Assembly: GCF_002865645.1 (NCBI RefSeq)
Contig: NW_020194562.1
Location: forward strand, 682,001-746,000
Length of the DNA stretch: 64,000 nucleotides
Source: Hyaloscypha bicolor E
Taxonomy: Eukaryota; Ascomycota; Leotiomycetes; Helotiales; Hyaloscyphaceae
Direction: 5' to 3'
This document shows positions 48,797 to 63,100 of this stretch, piece by piece; the first letter of the stretch is position 1, and each line of letters opens with the position of its first letter. A program made the translations under genes and the position numbers. The notes beneath the pieces are model-generated. The model was not told the DNA's origin and did no database searches. It saw nothing but the letters and a program-made list of their open reading frames with translations.

Positions 48797-49448
48797 ACGA
48801 CGTCCAGTGTGTCAAAAAAGTATTCAAGGTATTCAAGGTATTCAAGGTATTCAAGGTATTCAAGGTATTCAAGGTATTCAAGGTATTCAAGGTATTCAAG
48901 GTATTCAAGGTATTCATGAATATTCATGAATATCTTGAATAGAATATGAGTAGCGTAATTCTCAAAAAAATTAGAGTAGAGTAGTATATATATTCATGAA
49001 TATTCATGAATATGTGATTGTTGGTCACGTGACCATAGAAAATCAAGGTTTACTTAATAATTATTAAATAACTAAGGCGCCTATTAGTAGCTCTGGCTAA
49101 ACTAAGCCAAGACTTATATATTACTGGCTAAGTACAAATTTTCTATAATAATAAACTAATTATTCTCCTCGGAATCTTGTGCTTTAGTTCACTTACCAAG
49201 CCTCGCCGTCGCCTAATTGGGTAGTGAGGTGGCGCGGGAGCGGGAGCGGGCGGGAGCTTTACCTAATATAGCTAGCTGCTTACATGCAAAATCACGTGCG
49301 TACTACTACTCAAAGTATTCACGAATATTTATGAATACCTTGATTAGAATATGAATAGAATATGAGTAGTGGGTAAATTTCGATAAATAGAATAGAGTAG
49401 TGGCCACTACTCTATTCTATTCTATTCATTTGACACACTGACGACGTC
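48797..49448. mobile_element. hAT-type MITE with 8-bp target duplication
   Basis: The element is 48805-49440 (636 bp). Ends CAGTGTGTCAAA (48805-48816) and TTTGACACACTG (49429-49440) are a perfect 12-bp inverted repeat. It is flanked by the exact 8-bp repeat ACGACGTC (48797-48804, 49441-49448). CAGTG-initial ends with 8-bp duplications are typical of hAT elements. It has no transposase. Inside are subterminal arrays of GTATTCAAG and GAATATTCATGAATA-like words. It lies in intron 1 of the minus-strand gene at 48.1-49.9 kb. Confidence 0.92.
48820..48918. repeat. 9-bp minisatellite (GTATTCAAG)n
   Basis: Ten perfect units and an eleventh variant (GTATTCATG), near the left end of the MITE. It produces artificial repeat peptides in three frames on both strands that are not genes. 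Confidence 0.95.
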
Positions 49449-49852
49449 GAAGTTTAGTAGCTGTCATGTATTATGACTTACATAGAAAATTGTCTTGCAG
49501 TTCCATTGCCTTGTTTTAGCGCGGATGCCCAGCTGTTTAAGAATTCAGGGATGCTGAGAGACGTGGCTCTGTCGATCTTTTCGAGTGGTTTCCGACTGAA
49601 AGACTTTAACAATTTGGTTTCCCAGTCTAAGTTAGTTCGTAAGACCCTCAACAGAGAGCCCGTTGAAAAGAGGTTAGTTTCGTAGATGTCCTCAGCATTG
49701 GTAATATGATCAAGGATTGATGTTGGAACAGGAGTGTCAAGAAACACGGATTGCCGAAATGATCTTCGACCGTGAGCTGTAAGCGAAGCTGAGGGTGTGG
49801 ATTGCGGCTTTTGATTTGACTCTGCCCTCGTGAAATGAGATTGGCGGTTCAT

Positions 49853-52494
49853 AATTTAAATATATATATTTGCCCCGTGGACGAAGAGTTGAAGGGGCAG
49901 TGATAATCGTAAATGTTGCTACGGAAAGGCTATGAGCTACAGTGCCGCGTGAGAAAAGTTACGCAAAGGAACCTATCGATTTTAGAGCCAAGCGAAGGAG
50001 GGGCTTGCATATATATGCGCTCCCGCACTGGTGGTCCCGGCATGCTAGGCTGACAGTTCTGAGTTGGCAACTGCAATGGAAGGAGGGAGCCAAACTTCCT
50101 AAAAACATGTATCTTGCGTTGATTGGATTATCCAAGCGCCAAGGCAGATTTGTCGATGAAAAGCCCAGCTTACAGAGGGAAAATGTAAAACGACACTCCC
50201 CAGGTATCGATTGGGCGTATCAATAGATTTCAGAGTTTTAATAATGCCTAATTAGTTGTTATGCTTATTTAAGCCTTTCTCTCAAATCAGGTTTCTTAAT
50301 ATACGTATCAGGAAGTTTATATACAAGAGCTCTAGTTTTGGGGCGTGGGATAAGCGAGGTAAATAAGTTCCAAGTGCTTTATTACTAAATTTTCAGGCTA
50401 TTAAAGCTTTAAAAATTTCAACTTTTCTTATTTTCCTTTAATTTTTTATTGAAAGATTTTACTACTTATTATATAATAAAATATTTGTGGAAAATATTTC
50501 TATTAGCTATTAGGCCTTTTATAAAAAAAAAATTATAATAATTCTTTTATATACTAAATTAAAATTAAAGAAAAGCCAGATTTTTTGGCGTTTCTCTGCT
50601 TTACGAAGATTGCGGCATAAAGTGACGGGATTACAGGGTATTATTAATTAATTTTCTCTCTCTCTGACTTCGCTTTCGGTTAGTGAACTTGCCGCTCTTA
50701 CTCAGGCGCTAATCGCCCTCGGCTTAGTTAACTCACCTAAGCACCCTGAGTAACTTACCTAAGCACCCTGAGTAGCTTACCTGAGCAGGCCTAAGTATCC
50801 TAAGCAAGATTTACCATATTATCACATATATTAATTTCTCGCTTTTTAATTAATTATACTCGATCCGACCTTTATTCTCTTATATTACTTTTATTAAGTT
50901 TTAATAATAATACTTAAGAAGCCTAAATAAGTTTCTAAGAAACCCAAAATAAATACTTTCCAAAAATATATTTAATACTTTACTTATAGTATAAGTTAGA
51001 TTAATATAAATATTCCTAAGAGAAGTACTTCTTTTTCTTTTATAAATTCCTTTCTATTTTGTATTTATTTTAATCTAAATATCTCTTTTTTTAATTTTAT
51101 TATTTAATTAATTTCCTAAATCTCTTTATAAAATTCGTTTTATTAATTACTTTCTATTTACTACTTTATATAAATTATTATTTTAATATTCTTAATATTT
51201 AAAAAAGAGTTAATAAAAGAGTTTTTTATATAATTCTATAATAAAGGCTCTAGTATTAAGTTAGAAATTATTAATAAAAAAAAATTTTTAACTAGAAATA
51301 AAAAAAACTATATTTATATTTTAGAATAATAAAACTAGTAAAAGCTATTTCCTAATCTCTAATAAATATCTCTTCTAATATTTATTTCTTTATTAAATAG
51401 GTTTGATTTCAAATACCCTAGAGCTATTTTAAATAATATAAAGATATTAAAAGATTAGGCTAAATATATTATATATAATATTATAAATACCTATAATAAT
51501 AATATTACTAGGCTAGGCTTTATTATTTACTTATAGAAGAATCTTATAATAGGCTAGTAATAGGCTAAATAGAAATTAAAAATAGACCCTAAAATAGTTA
51601 TTACTATTTCAAATATAAATACTAGAAATAATATATCTATATTTTTAAATTATTATATATAATTACTAATAGAATATAGTTTATAAAAGGCCTTTTATAA
51701 AAGGAAATTGGCCTATATTATAAGAAGCAAGAAAGGAAATATAGTATAATAATTTACTTTATTTATCTTAAAATATAATTTTAGTTAAATAATTAATATT
51801 CTTATAAGAAATCAAGAACTAGATTAGAAGTTTAAGGCTAATTATAAATATAAGTATTTATATTAGTAAGAGTTAATAAATTTATATAATTAAATTACTA
51901 TTTTAGATTAGATTAAGGCCTTTATTATTATATAAGTTCTTTATATTCTTAAATTATTCCGAGGTTTAATAAATAACTAATAGCTATTTTATTTAAATAT
52001 TACTTTTAGGATATTTCGAAATAAAAATAAAAGAATAAAATTTATAATACAAGTTATAAGAGATATTAAAAATATAATATTTAAACTAAATAAAAAATAA
52101 AATTCTATTATTTTATATTTTAAAGCTATTTTTTAAAAACTAATTATAAAATAAACTAAAATATTTATTATATAAAAGCTTATAACTTTAATTACTCTTT
52201 TATAATCCGATTCTTATATATTTTACTAAATTTATTATAAAGAGAGTTTTTAAAAATTATAAAACTATAAATAAGCTTTTTAGTTTTAACTTGCTTAGAA
52301 ATAAGATATTTTAATTATATTAGAATCTAGAGGTTTTTAATTTACTCTTTTTCTAGAAAGAAAATGAAGAAAATAATATAGTAAATATATTTAATAAATA
52401 TATAAGAAAACTAGGCTTTTATTCTAAATATAAACTCTTGTTTATAATTTATAATTTTAGAATAAAAGATCTATTTTTTATTAATATACTTTAT
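49853..52494. other. Intergenic DNA passing into AT-rich repeat
   Basis: 49853-50400 has normal composition. A 94-codon open frame at 49942-50226 has no domain and is not called. From about 50.4 kb composition becomes AT-rich, with the second, RIP-mutated copy of the 43.6-kb repeat at 50677-50915. After 50.9 kb only degraded repeat DNA is seen. Confidence 0.5.
50677..50915. repeat. Dispersed repeat, copy 2
   Basis: Same order of words as at 43603-43790 (CTTGCCGCTCTTACTCAGGC, CCCTCGGCTTAG, CACCTAAGCA/ACCTGAGCA repeats, AAGTTTTAAT) with more T and A. Confidence 0.6.
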
Positions 52495-55400
52495 ATAATA
52501 TATATAGGATTATATATAACTAAAAGATATATAATAAACCTCGAATATTATAAGTATTAATTAGAGAAATTAATAGCCCTTTACTATTATAACTAACTAC
52601 TATTTATATTATAAGTATTAGATTTATAAATTACTAATTATATATATATTATTAGGGCGTTTTATTTAGAAAAGGCTTTCTTGAACTTTATAAAAGAAAT
52701 AGAAATTAGTTCTATACTAAATTTAATATTATAATTTTATAACTTACTAATTTATTTTATTATTTTATTATTTACTAATAAATAATTATATTTCGAAATC
52801 TATAAAATCTATAATTCTTTATTAAAGCTATTTCTATAAAGGAAATTAATTAAATTACCTCTAATATAAGTAATAGTAAAGGCTTATCTAAGACTTTTAA
52901 TAGGGCTTTTTAAAAGCCTCTAAAAGCTAGTAATAATAATAGAAATAATTCCGGTAATAATTAAAATACTAAGATTAATACCCAAGTTATTATTATCTAA
53001 GCTATAGAATAGGACTTATATACTAAAGTTAAAATACTTTAATAAAAGCAAGAATTAGTAAATATAATTAATTAATATATTCTATAATTAAAATAATATA
53101 AGAATACTTTTCGAAATATCTTATAATTTATTATATTTTATAAAAACTCTATTTATAAATCTATTTTATTTTTCTTAGTAATTTCTATTAAAGAATTCCC
53201 TAAAATAGAATTAAAATCTATTTCTTTTCCTAATATAATAAATCTTAAGAATAATCTTAATACTATTTATTAGAAGCTATTATATAATATTCTAAAAATA
53301 TATTTAGACTAAAAAAAGCTTTTTAAAATTCGAATACCTAACCTTATATTATAAAAAGTCTTTTAAGAAATAGAGAATATTTATATTTTCCTAGAAAGTA
53401 GTTTTTAGAATCTAATTTTAAACTTATAATAAATACTTTTCTAGAATTAATTCTATTATAAATACTTTTAGAAATAAATCTTATAATATTTAAAAAACTA
53501 TAATAAAGTGAAGTCTATTATTATATAAGATTTATTAGAAGTAATTTAAGGCTTATTTAGCTAATATATTTCAGGTATCTTAAATCCATTAGTAAAATGC
53601 CTTTAAGGAACTTCGAGATCTTTATTAGAGAAATAGTAAAATAATTAGTCTCGAAATTAACTAGAACTCATATTCTAAGAAAGATTAGATTTGGATTCTT
53701 AATACTACTTTATCTAATTATAAGACTTATTAGATATTTATTTTTATTTTTTTAGGAAATAAAATAATATCTATTTCTGAATAGCTTAAAAAAGCTTAGA
53801 AAATAGAATATATTATTTATTCTAAATTAAGGAAAATAAAAACGGGGAAGTTTAATAAAAGTAATTCTATTTCTAAGAATTCTAATTTAGTAAATTCTAA
53901 TTTATAAGGCTATTAAAAAAGGAAAAATAAGTTCCGAAAATTATATAAGAAATTCTCAGGTAATATTTTAGTCTTTTCTAGATTCTATTTAAATACTAGT
54001 TTTATTTTAGATATAGTTTATTAGACTTATAATTAGAAAAGATATTTTTTAGAAAATATAATATATTTTAAATATAATAAATAGATTTAATAGAACTTTA
54101 ATAAGACCAAAATTATAAAAGACTTAAGGTATTTATAAAAACAGGTTAATACTATTATTATAGAAAAGTATTCTAGAAGAAACTCTTTTAAGAAATAGGA
54201 AGAAAAAAAGACTAAATCTTAAATATTAATAATTTTGGCTATAATAAAAAAGGCATATTACTTTATATAATTATTTAAATAAGATTAATATAACTAGAAA
54301 TAAGTATTTTGGAAATATATAGTAAATTCAATAATATTAAATCGGATTATAATTTCTTTAATAATAATTAGGCTTAAAGCTAAGGCTTTATTACCTTAGC
54401 TAAATATAATTAAGAATTTATAACCTTTTATAAAAACAGATTTAAGGTCTATTAAGCCTATAATCTTAATATATTTATTATAAATAATTATAATAAAATA
54501 TTTTTTTTAAGCTCTAGTTTTATAAATATAAAAATATTAGCTTTATAGCCTTATTTTTAATATGAAATTTTATAAAGTAATTCTTATATAATATATAAAC
54601 TATATTAAGAAATAATAGATATATATATTTATATACCCTAATAATATTAAAAGAGTTTAGTAAAAAGCTTAACTAATATCCTAAGTTAATATCTCAAGTT
54701 TTATTTTTAACTAAAAGCAAATATAATTATCCTAGATAATAGATTTTATATATTTATAATAATTACTAGATTTTTGTTTTATTATATAATTCTAGTAATA
54801 TTAAATAAGAGTTTTTAATATAGTAAATTAATATTTTCTAGAAAGAGGCCTTAGAAATACTTATATATTTCTGGAATAATAAATATAAAAATTTCTTAGA
54901 GGTTTTTAATTCTAATAAAGCTTTAGAACTTCCTAATTTTAGTAATATTAAATATTTTATTAATATAGATAATATAGTTCTATATAAACCTTTATATAAT
55001 TTATTAAAGACCTAATTAGAAATATTATATTCATATTTATAGAATATATTTTATAAATATTAAATAAAGCCTAATAAAAGCCCTATAAAAGTATTTATTC
55101 TTTTTGTTTCTAAAAAGAATAAAGAGCTATATCTTTATATTAATTATTATAGACTTAATTAAGTTATAATTAAGAATTAGTATTTGTTTTCTTTTATTAA
55201 TAAAACCCTTAATTAGTTCTAAAAAGCCAAGATTTTTATGAAGTTAGATTTTAAGAATATATATTATTAAATAAGAATTTATAAAGAATATAAATAGAAA
55301 ATGGCTTTTAGAATCTATTATAGCTATTTTAAATACCTTATAATATCTTTTAAATTAGCTAATATACTAATTATATTTCAAGTATATATTAATATTATAT

Positions 55401-58400
55401 TTATAGGACTTCTGAATTATTTTATAATTATTTATTTATTCTCGAAATAAAAATAAATACTATAATTATATTTACTAGATATTTATTAGATTATATAAAA
55501 ATAACCTATTTTATAAACTTAATAAATACGAGTTTAATATTAAAAAAATCGAATTCTTAGGCTTTTTATTAAAATAAAAGATATTTATATAAATTCTAAG
55601 TAAGTTCGTAATATTATTAAATAGCTAGAACTAGAATTATTTTATAATATCTAAATATTTCTTGAATTTACTAATTTTTACTATAGGTTTATTTACTATT
55701 ACTTTTAAGTAATTATAGGCTTAATAGATTTCTTTAAAAAAAAATAAAAAAGGGCCAGAAATCTAATCTCTTTATATAAATAAATAAAATAGCTAAAAGC
55801 TTTTATTATAATACTTATTTTAGTCTATTTTAATTCTTTTAAGAAAATTTATATTAAAACTAATATATTAAAATTCGCAATTACTAATACTATTTTATAA
55901 TAAGTTAATTTTAATAATAGCCTAAAAAAATACTAGTATCTAATAATATTTTAGTTCCGGAAATACTTTAAAGCTAAATATAATTATAGTATTTATAATA
56001 GGAAATTACTTATAATTATTAAAGCTTTTAAATATTAGTATTATTACTTTAAGAAATCTAGGTTTATAATTAAAATTATTATAAACTATAATAATCTTTA
56101 ATATTTTATAGAAATAAAATATCTAGAAAGCTATTAAATATATTAAATAATATATTTTATAATATATTATTTTAATATTATTTATTATAAAAATATCCTA
56201 AATCTAGTAAATAAATCTAGTAGAAAATCTAATTATAAAAAAGGTTTTATTAATATAACTTGGCTTTTAATTTTTTAGAATAAATTAAAGAAAGCTTTTA
56301 TAATTATAATTTAGAAGTTCTTATAAATATCTAAAAAGTTTCCTTTTTAAAATAAGTATTATTTAATATTTATTATAAGACAAATAAATAGATTGTTTTA
56401 TAAATCTCTTAATTATAGAATTAATTAAAAAGCAAAATATAGAGAAATACTTTAAAGGCTCTATTATTATAGCTAAGGTAATAGGGATATTTATAACTAT
56501 ATTATTTAATAGAACTAAAGACTTTTTAATCTCTCGAGTTTTTAAATTAAATAATTATAAATATCTAATTCCCTATATATAAATATATATAGCTATTAAA
56601 AGAGCTATAGTATTAGTCTTTTTATTTAAATCTTTTCTAGATATTATCTAGGTAATTTAGAGAAATAATTCTTAATATTAGAATATCTTAAAATAGAGGC
56701 TTAATAAAAGAGATACTAAGAAAAAAGAAATCTAGAAAAATAATTTAGGCCTATTTAGGTATTATTTAAGAATTATTATATTTAATAATTCTGCTTTGTA
56801 TTAAAAAGTTATAAAGCTTTATTATAATAATTTAATAGCTAGATATTATAAAATAAAGAAAACTCTCGAGCTTTTTAAAAAATTCTAATATTAGGAAAAT
56901 ATAAAAGAAAATATTTATAAGTATTATTAAGAATATAATATTTACTAGAGAATTAAAGCCAAGAGGCATTTACTATATAATTTACTTAGTAGTTTACTAT
57001 AGCCTAAAAGATTCTAGAATAAGATTTTTATAGATTTTATTATAGGTTTATTATTATATAAGAATCTAGTAAAAGGTCCCGATTTTAATATAATTTTTAT
57101 AGTTATTAACTAGTACTTTAAAATAGTAAAGTATATTATATATTATAAAATAGTTAATTTTTTAAAGCTTATTAAGATTATATAAGAATATATTTTCTTA
57201 ACTTTTGGTTCTTTTAATAGAATTATTTCTAATTAAGAAATAGTATTTATTAGCTAGTTCTAGTTTGCTTTTTGCTTTTATTTAATATATAAATAGTATT
57301 TAAGTATAGCTTACTATTTTTTTTAGATAAATAGTTAAATAGAAAAGCAAAACTAGGCTCTAGAATATTACCTGAAATATTATTATAATACCTAAAAGAA
57401 TAACTAATTTAAGAAGTTATTTTTTATAAAATTTATATATAATAACTTAAAATATTAGATTTTATAAAATATATTTTTCTATATATATTATAAATACTAT
57501 TTTTAATTTCTATAAAATCATAAGAATAAGATTATAAAAAAGATATTAACTATATATAAAAGGCTAGAAACCCTTAAAATAAAATAAAGAAAACTTAAGA
57601 ATTTATAATATTATATATAAAATAATCAAGAAATCTATTATAATAAATACTAGTTAATTAAATATTATTTTAAAAAAGCCTAGATAATATTATTAATAAG
57701 AAATATTAAACTTAAGATAAGAAAGCTTAAGCTAAAATTTGTAGGTTTATTTAAGGTTCTTAAATATATTAGTAATTTAGTATATAAATTAGAACTACTA
57801 AATATATATAATTATTTATATTTCTTTTCTTAAAAAAATATATAATAAAAAAGAATTAAAAGCTATATTTATATTTCTTTAGAAAACTTCCGGTATTAGT
57901 AAATAAGAATAAAGAATAAAAATAGAAAATAAAAGCTAATATTAATTATTAATAAGATAATGAAAGTAAGAAATAATAATATTTAATTAAATAGAAAACC
58001 TGATTTGAAAATTATAATATCTAATTATTTGTTTTTTCTAATCTTAAAAATTTCAAGGAATTTCTAAAATTATATAATTAAAACTATAGCTTAAAATCCG
58101 AAACTATCTTTTAATAATCTCTTAAGATTAAAAAGAATTCTAGACTATTAAAAAAAAGGCTATTTTAAAAAAAAGAACCTAAATAATTAAAAAGAGCCCG
58201 AAATAATAATAGAAATTTTTTATTTATAAAGATTTTTCAGGATTTTATTAAGGCTTATAAGAATTATATTTAAATTATTAGAAAAAGATTTAGAATTAAA
58301 AAAAAGTTATTATAGGTAAATTAGCTATAAGTATCTCAAATAAATAAACTCTAATTCCTATAAATTCCTAATTCCTAATTCCTAAAATATTAAATATTAG

Positions 58401-60119
58401 TTCTATTTAGGATTTAATTTAATAAAGAATTAAGTAATACTTTCCGGAATCCGCTTATTTTTTAATAAAATATAATTATACTATAATATTATTAATATTA
58501 AAGATATTAAAATAAATAAATAAGAAATCTATATTAGCTATATATATTTTATAAAAGACTCGAATTTCTAAAATTAAATCTCGAATAGCTATAAATACTA
58601 TATTATTAGTACTTGAAATACTAATAATAAACTATATAAAAATCTCGGTAATAAGCTTAATAATAAGTTTAGTACCTTAAAAGTAAACTTTATAATATTT
58701 CTTTAGAAAATTACTAAATACCTAAATATATTAGAAAAAACTTATTTTTGAAATATTAACTCAAATAGTATTTTCCTTAGCTTTATTAAAATAGAAAATA
58801 GAATTCCGAAACTTAATAGACTTTTCTAGTTTTTAAAAACCTAATTAGTAGGCTCATTATTAATAGTATAATACTATTTAGAATATATTTTAAGAAATTT
58901 CTCAAAAATTATAATAATATCTTTTTAGAACTAATAAACTTCTAATAAATAATAAGAAATTTGGAATTATATTAGTTTTAATAAATATTTAAACTAAAGA
59001 ATTTACTAAAATACAAGATTTAAAGCCTTTATTATAATAGTTATAATTCTTTTTACTAGATATTATAGTATATAAAATAAAAGATTTAATAAATAAATAT
59101 TTGAAATATTTCAAATATTTACTAATAATAAGAAAAAAGGCTATAAAGTTACCTTTATATTTGAGATTATATTAGTAAATAATAAAGCCAGAAAATATTA
59201 TAGAATTAATTAAAAATAATTAAAAAAGATTATAAGAAGAATAAAAGAAAAAACTAGAAAATAATAATAAAAAAAGTTATTATATATATAATTATTAGAA
59301 AGAAAAAGAGTATATAATAATATAAAAAGATTCTTTTATAGAAATGGAGAACTATCTAAATTAATTACTAGTTTTCGTACTAGTTCTAATTAGAAATTAA
59401 TATAACTAATTAATATATGTTTCTAGAAACCCGTAAATAATTTCTGGAATTTTAGAAATATTTATATGAATTTCTTATATAAATATTATATTAAATTCTT
59501 TTTATAAAGCTATTTAGATTATTATAATACGAGATATAATAAATAGTATTAATTTTATAAAATAGTATTTTAGTATTTTAAATTAAGCTAATTAGAATAT
59601 TTAGTTCCTAAATAAAATCGTAATTACTAACTAGCTTCTATATCTGAAATATAATTATTATTTCTTTTTACTTATTTAGCCCTAATCTAATTAGATAATT
59701 TTTATATTTATTATTTAGATTATATTAGTAAAACTACTTTTTAAGATATTAGAAGTTTACTTTAATTAAATAAATAAATAAATAAATATTTTATTAGAAT
59801 AAATAAGATTCTAGAAAAGAAATATAGTTATAATATATATAGAGTTATATATAACTTAAAAATATATAATAAATCTTAGATATTATAGGTATTAATTAGA
59901 GAAATTAATAGCTCTTTAATATTATAACTAATTACTATTTATATTATAAGTATTAGGCTTATAAATTACTAATTATATATATATTATTAGGGCTTTCTAT
60001 TTAGAGAAGGCTTTTCTAGACCTTATAAAAAAGACAGAAATTAGTTTTATATTAAATTTAATATTAGAGTTTTATAACTTACTAATTCATTTTATTATTT
60101 TATTACTTATTAATAAATA
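52495..60119 (+). mobile_element. Second Ty3/gypsy-like retrotransposon, RIP-degraded
   Basis: Similar direct repeats of about 290 bp at roughly 52495-52790 and 59832-60119, sharing ATTACTAATTATATATATAT and TTAGAAGTTCTATACTAAAT-like words, look like LTRs of a plus-strand element of 7.6 kb. Between them broken frames show an RT core near 55080-55400 (KELYLYINYYRLN, KLDFKNIYY, FQVYIN). Integrase-like remnants seem to follow at about 56.8-57.4 kb. It is saturated with stops. Edges are approximate. Confidence 0.7.
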
Positions 60120-63100
60120 TCTTATAAATAATAAGCAAAATTCCGAATGAACTTTTTTATATAATATAATATCCTATATAAATACTTCTAATAATTATAT
60201 AAAAAAAATTATTACTAATATAAAATATATTATATTATAAAAGGGTTTAAGATATAGTTATACTTGGTTTAATAATATGAAACTTAATAATTAATAAATT
60301 AGTTTTATTATTTTAATTAAAAAATAATATAAGAAATTAATTAATTAACTATTTTAAGCCTTATTAAAATAATAACTTTAAGCTAAACTCTTTATATTTT
60401 AGTAAACCTGAATTATAATCGGATTTATATTAAATAGCTTTTCTAAATACTTTCTTTATATTCTTTTTATTTAATTAGATATTTAGTAATAATATTTATA
60501 CTTTAATAAAATATTAAGTAAATATAGAGCCAGGTTAAAACTATTAATTAAATATTTTAATAAGAATTATAAAAATAGTATTATAATACATTATTCTAGA
60601 AATAGTATATTTTAATATATTTTTATATTATATAATATTTATTATTATAGTTATAATAATACCTAGAATTAGATTATAAATAATATATTTAAAGTAGTTT
60701 TCTAAAAGCCAATTTTAGTTTTATAATATTTAAATAAAAAATACTAATTCTAGATTATTTTAAATATAGATCTTTTTTTGAAATTATATATAATAGTAAT
60801 TTACTAAGCTATAATAGAAAATATAATAATTTAAAAAGTTTATATAAATTATAAGTTTAATATTAAAAATATAAGAATATATTTTTAAAACCAAAAAAAT
60901 ATATAATAATAAAAATTGCTTTTTTAAAAACCTATACTAATTTCTCAAATATATAAAGTAAAGTAATACTTTAAAGCTATTTGAAAATAACTATATAATA
61001 GTCTAATTCTATTCGTAAAAAATGCAAATAATTTATTTATTTATTTATATTTAAATAAATAAATAATCCAGACTTATATCTATATTTAATTATTAGCCTT
61101 TTATATAGTTCCTTAATTTTTATATTCTTATTATAGGTAGTTATTAGGTTTATTAATAAGGAAAGTAATACTATTATTAAAAAGATTTCTAGATATTAAT
61201 TAAAAGAAAAACAAGTAAATATCTATTTATATTAATAGACTAAATAGTAGTAAAGATATTATTTAGTAATGTATTTATATTATTATTTATTAGATTCTAT
61301 AATCTATTAATAATAATTATAAATATATTATTTATTAGATATTTTTATTAGAATTAAAAATAAATATAAACTAGTTATTAAAAATAGCCTTATAGTTTAA
61401 TTTTTAATTTTTCTTTATAAGTATAATTATTATTTAAGAAACTAGATCTTTTGAATTAAATAATTCTATAATTAAAAGAAATTACGAAACTTTATTAGTA
61501 TTTAATATCTATTAGTTCTAAATATTTATAATATTCTAAAGTAATAGAGAATTGAATTATTAGATAATTAATAAACTATAATAGATAATATTAGAACCGA
61601 AAGCAAAAATAATAATAGTAGTAATTAAGTATTATATTTTAAAATTAGATATATTAGATAAAACTAATTAGAATAAATAATTAAATTTAATATAAAAAAA
61701 TAGAATAAATTAAAGTCTTATATAAAGTAGCATAAGAATATAAATATAAGAATATACTTTTAATTAGCTAGAAAAAACTTCTTTTTATATTTATTTAAAA
61801 AGAAAGTAGTAGTTATTTTAATATAAGAGCTTTATGAATTCTAGTTTAAATAAATCAAATTTAAAAATAAACTCGCTTATAATTAGTAGCTTCCAAATTA
61901 TAATTAGTTGTTTTTATTATTAAATATATTTTCTCTTATATTTCCTATAAGATTCTAGAATAGATTTATAGTTATATATAAGCAGAAATATATAATTATA
62001 TAAGTCTAAGTTTAAGGTTTCAAAACGAAATATTTAATAAGAAATTACTCGAAGCTAGTTCTGGTTTTCTAATTAAATAGCCGACTTTAATTTTTCTATT
62101 TTTAGTACTTTATTTATATATAATAAACCGAATTACTATTTTTGTAACTATTATTAATATATATCTTTAAATATTATAATTAGTATTTAGAAAAATTAAT
62201 AAAGAAATAAATTCATATTTAGTTATTTTAATACTAATAATTAATATAGCTAGAATAAGATATATATCTATTAATCCGTTTTAGAAATACCGACCTATAA
62301 TGAATAGGATTTTAATATATTTAAATTTTTATTATTAAATAATACTAAGATATAAACCTAATTAAAAATCTATAAAAGCAAATAAATAATTAAGTAATTC
62401 TTTATAATAATTTAAAAAGCAAGTTATTATAATAAAAACAAATAATTTTCCTAAAATTATTTTAATATCTAGCTTGGCTATATTAATTAAAATATAAGTA
62501 TTTAGCTATAATAAAAGTTTGGGGCAAATTTACTAGAAATATAATATTTGAATTCTTAATTATATTATTAATTATTATTATTATAATACTAATATTTTTA
62601 AACTTGTAATTTATTATAAGAAATTCTAGTCAAGTAATTAAGAAAACGTTTAATAAGAAATTATTATTATTTATAAAAATATAAATTAGTTTTATTAAAG
62701 TAATAAAATAGAAAAAGACTTATAATAAATAATATATTAATAATATTAATAACTCTAGTTATATTAATTATTATATTTAATATAAAGCTATATAAATTAA
62801 TATTTTAAAGCCTAATATTCCCAAATAAATAAGTAAATATAATAGAGTTAAATAAGGTAAAATAAATAAAAAATAAAATAAAATTCTCTATTTTAGAATA
62901 TAATAGAGCTAGTAATATAATAATAAAAGTATTATTAAATAAGGAATAATAATAATTATTTATATTTGGCTTAGGTTTTAAATAAATAATTTATATAATA
63001 AAATAATATATATAAAAAGGCTATTAAAATAGGCTTTAGTTATTTAGTAGTTATCTAAAGAACTATTAGACTAATATAATTTAAAAGCCCGTTTTAGTTC

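Larger units (their letters stand above)
48117..49852 (-). pseudogene. Unrecognised gene with transposon in intron 1 and a terminal frameshift
   Basis: Exon 1 49852-49482, exon 2 48777-48584, exon 3 from 48515. Intron 1 is 704 bp (GTAAGTC…GCTGTAG) because it carries a 636-bp element plus 8-bp duplication; without them it is a normal 60 bp. Intron 2 is 68 bp (GTAAGG…AAACAG). Phases fit throughout and give …ARQFSILLDGGLHGND… and …EVQYRVTDIWYTVPVSV…. In exon 3 the frame ends at 48169 with an unnatural tail, while the next frame, entered around 48290-48345, gives a natural end (GCQWHLGPQVAVFGMALGLW … to a stop at 48117). A one-base indel is therefore likely. No known domain is recognised. Confidence 0.6.

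Noticed and set aside
48525..48942. Frames encoding repeated KVF, YSR or LNT peptides
   Set aside because: They arise from the 9-bp minisatellite inside the MITE. Only the distal part on the minus strand is a real exon, entered by splicing at 48777.
49942..50226. 94-codon plus-strand frame
   Set aside because: No domain, no splice context, at the edge of an AT-rich block.
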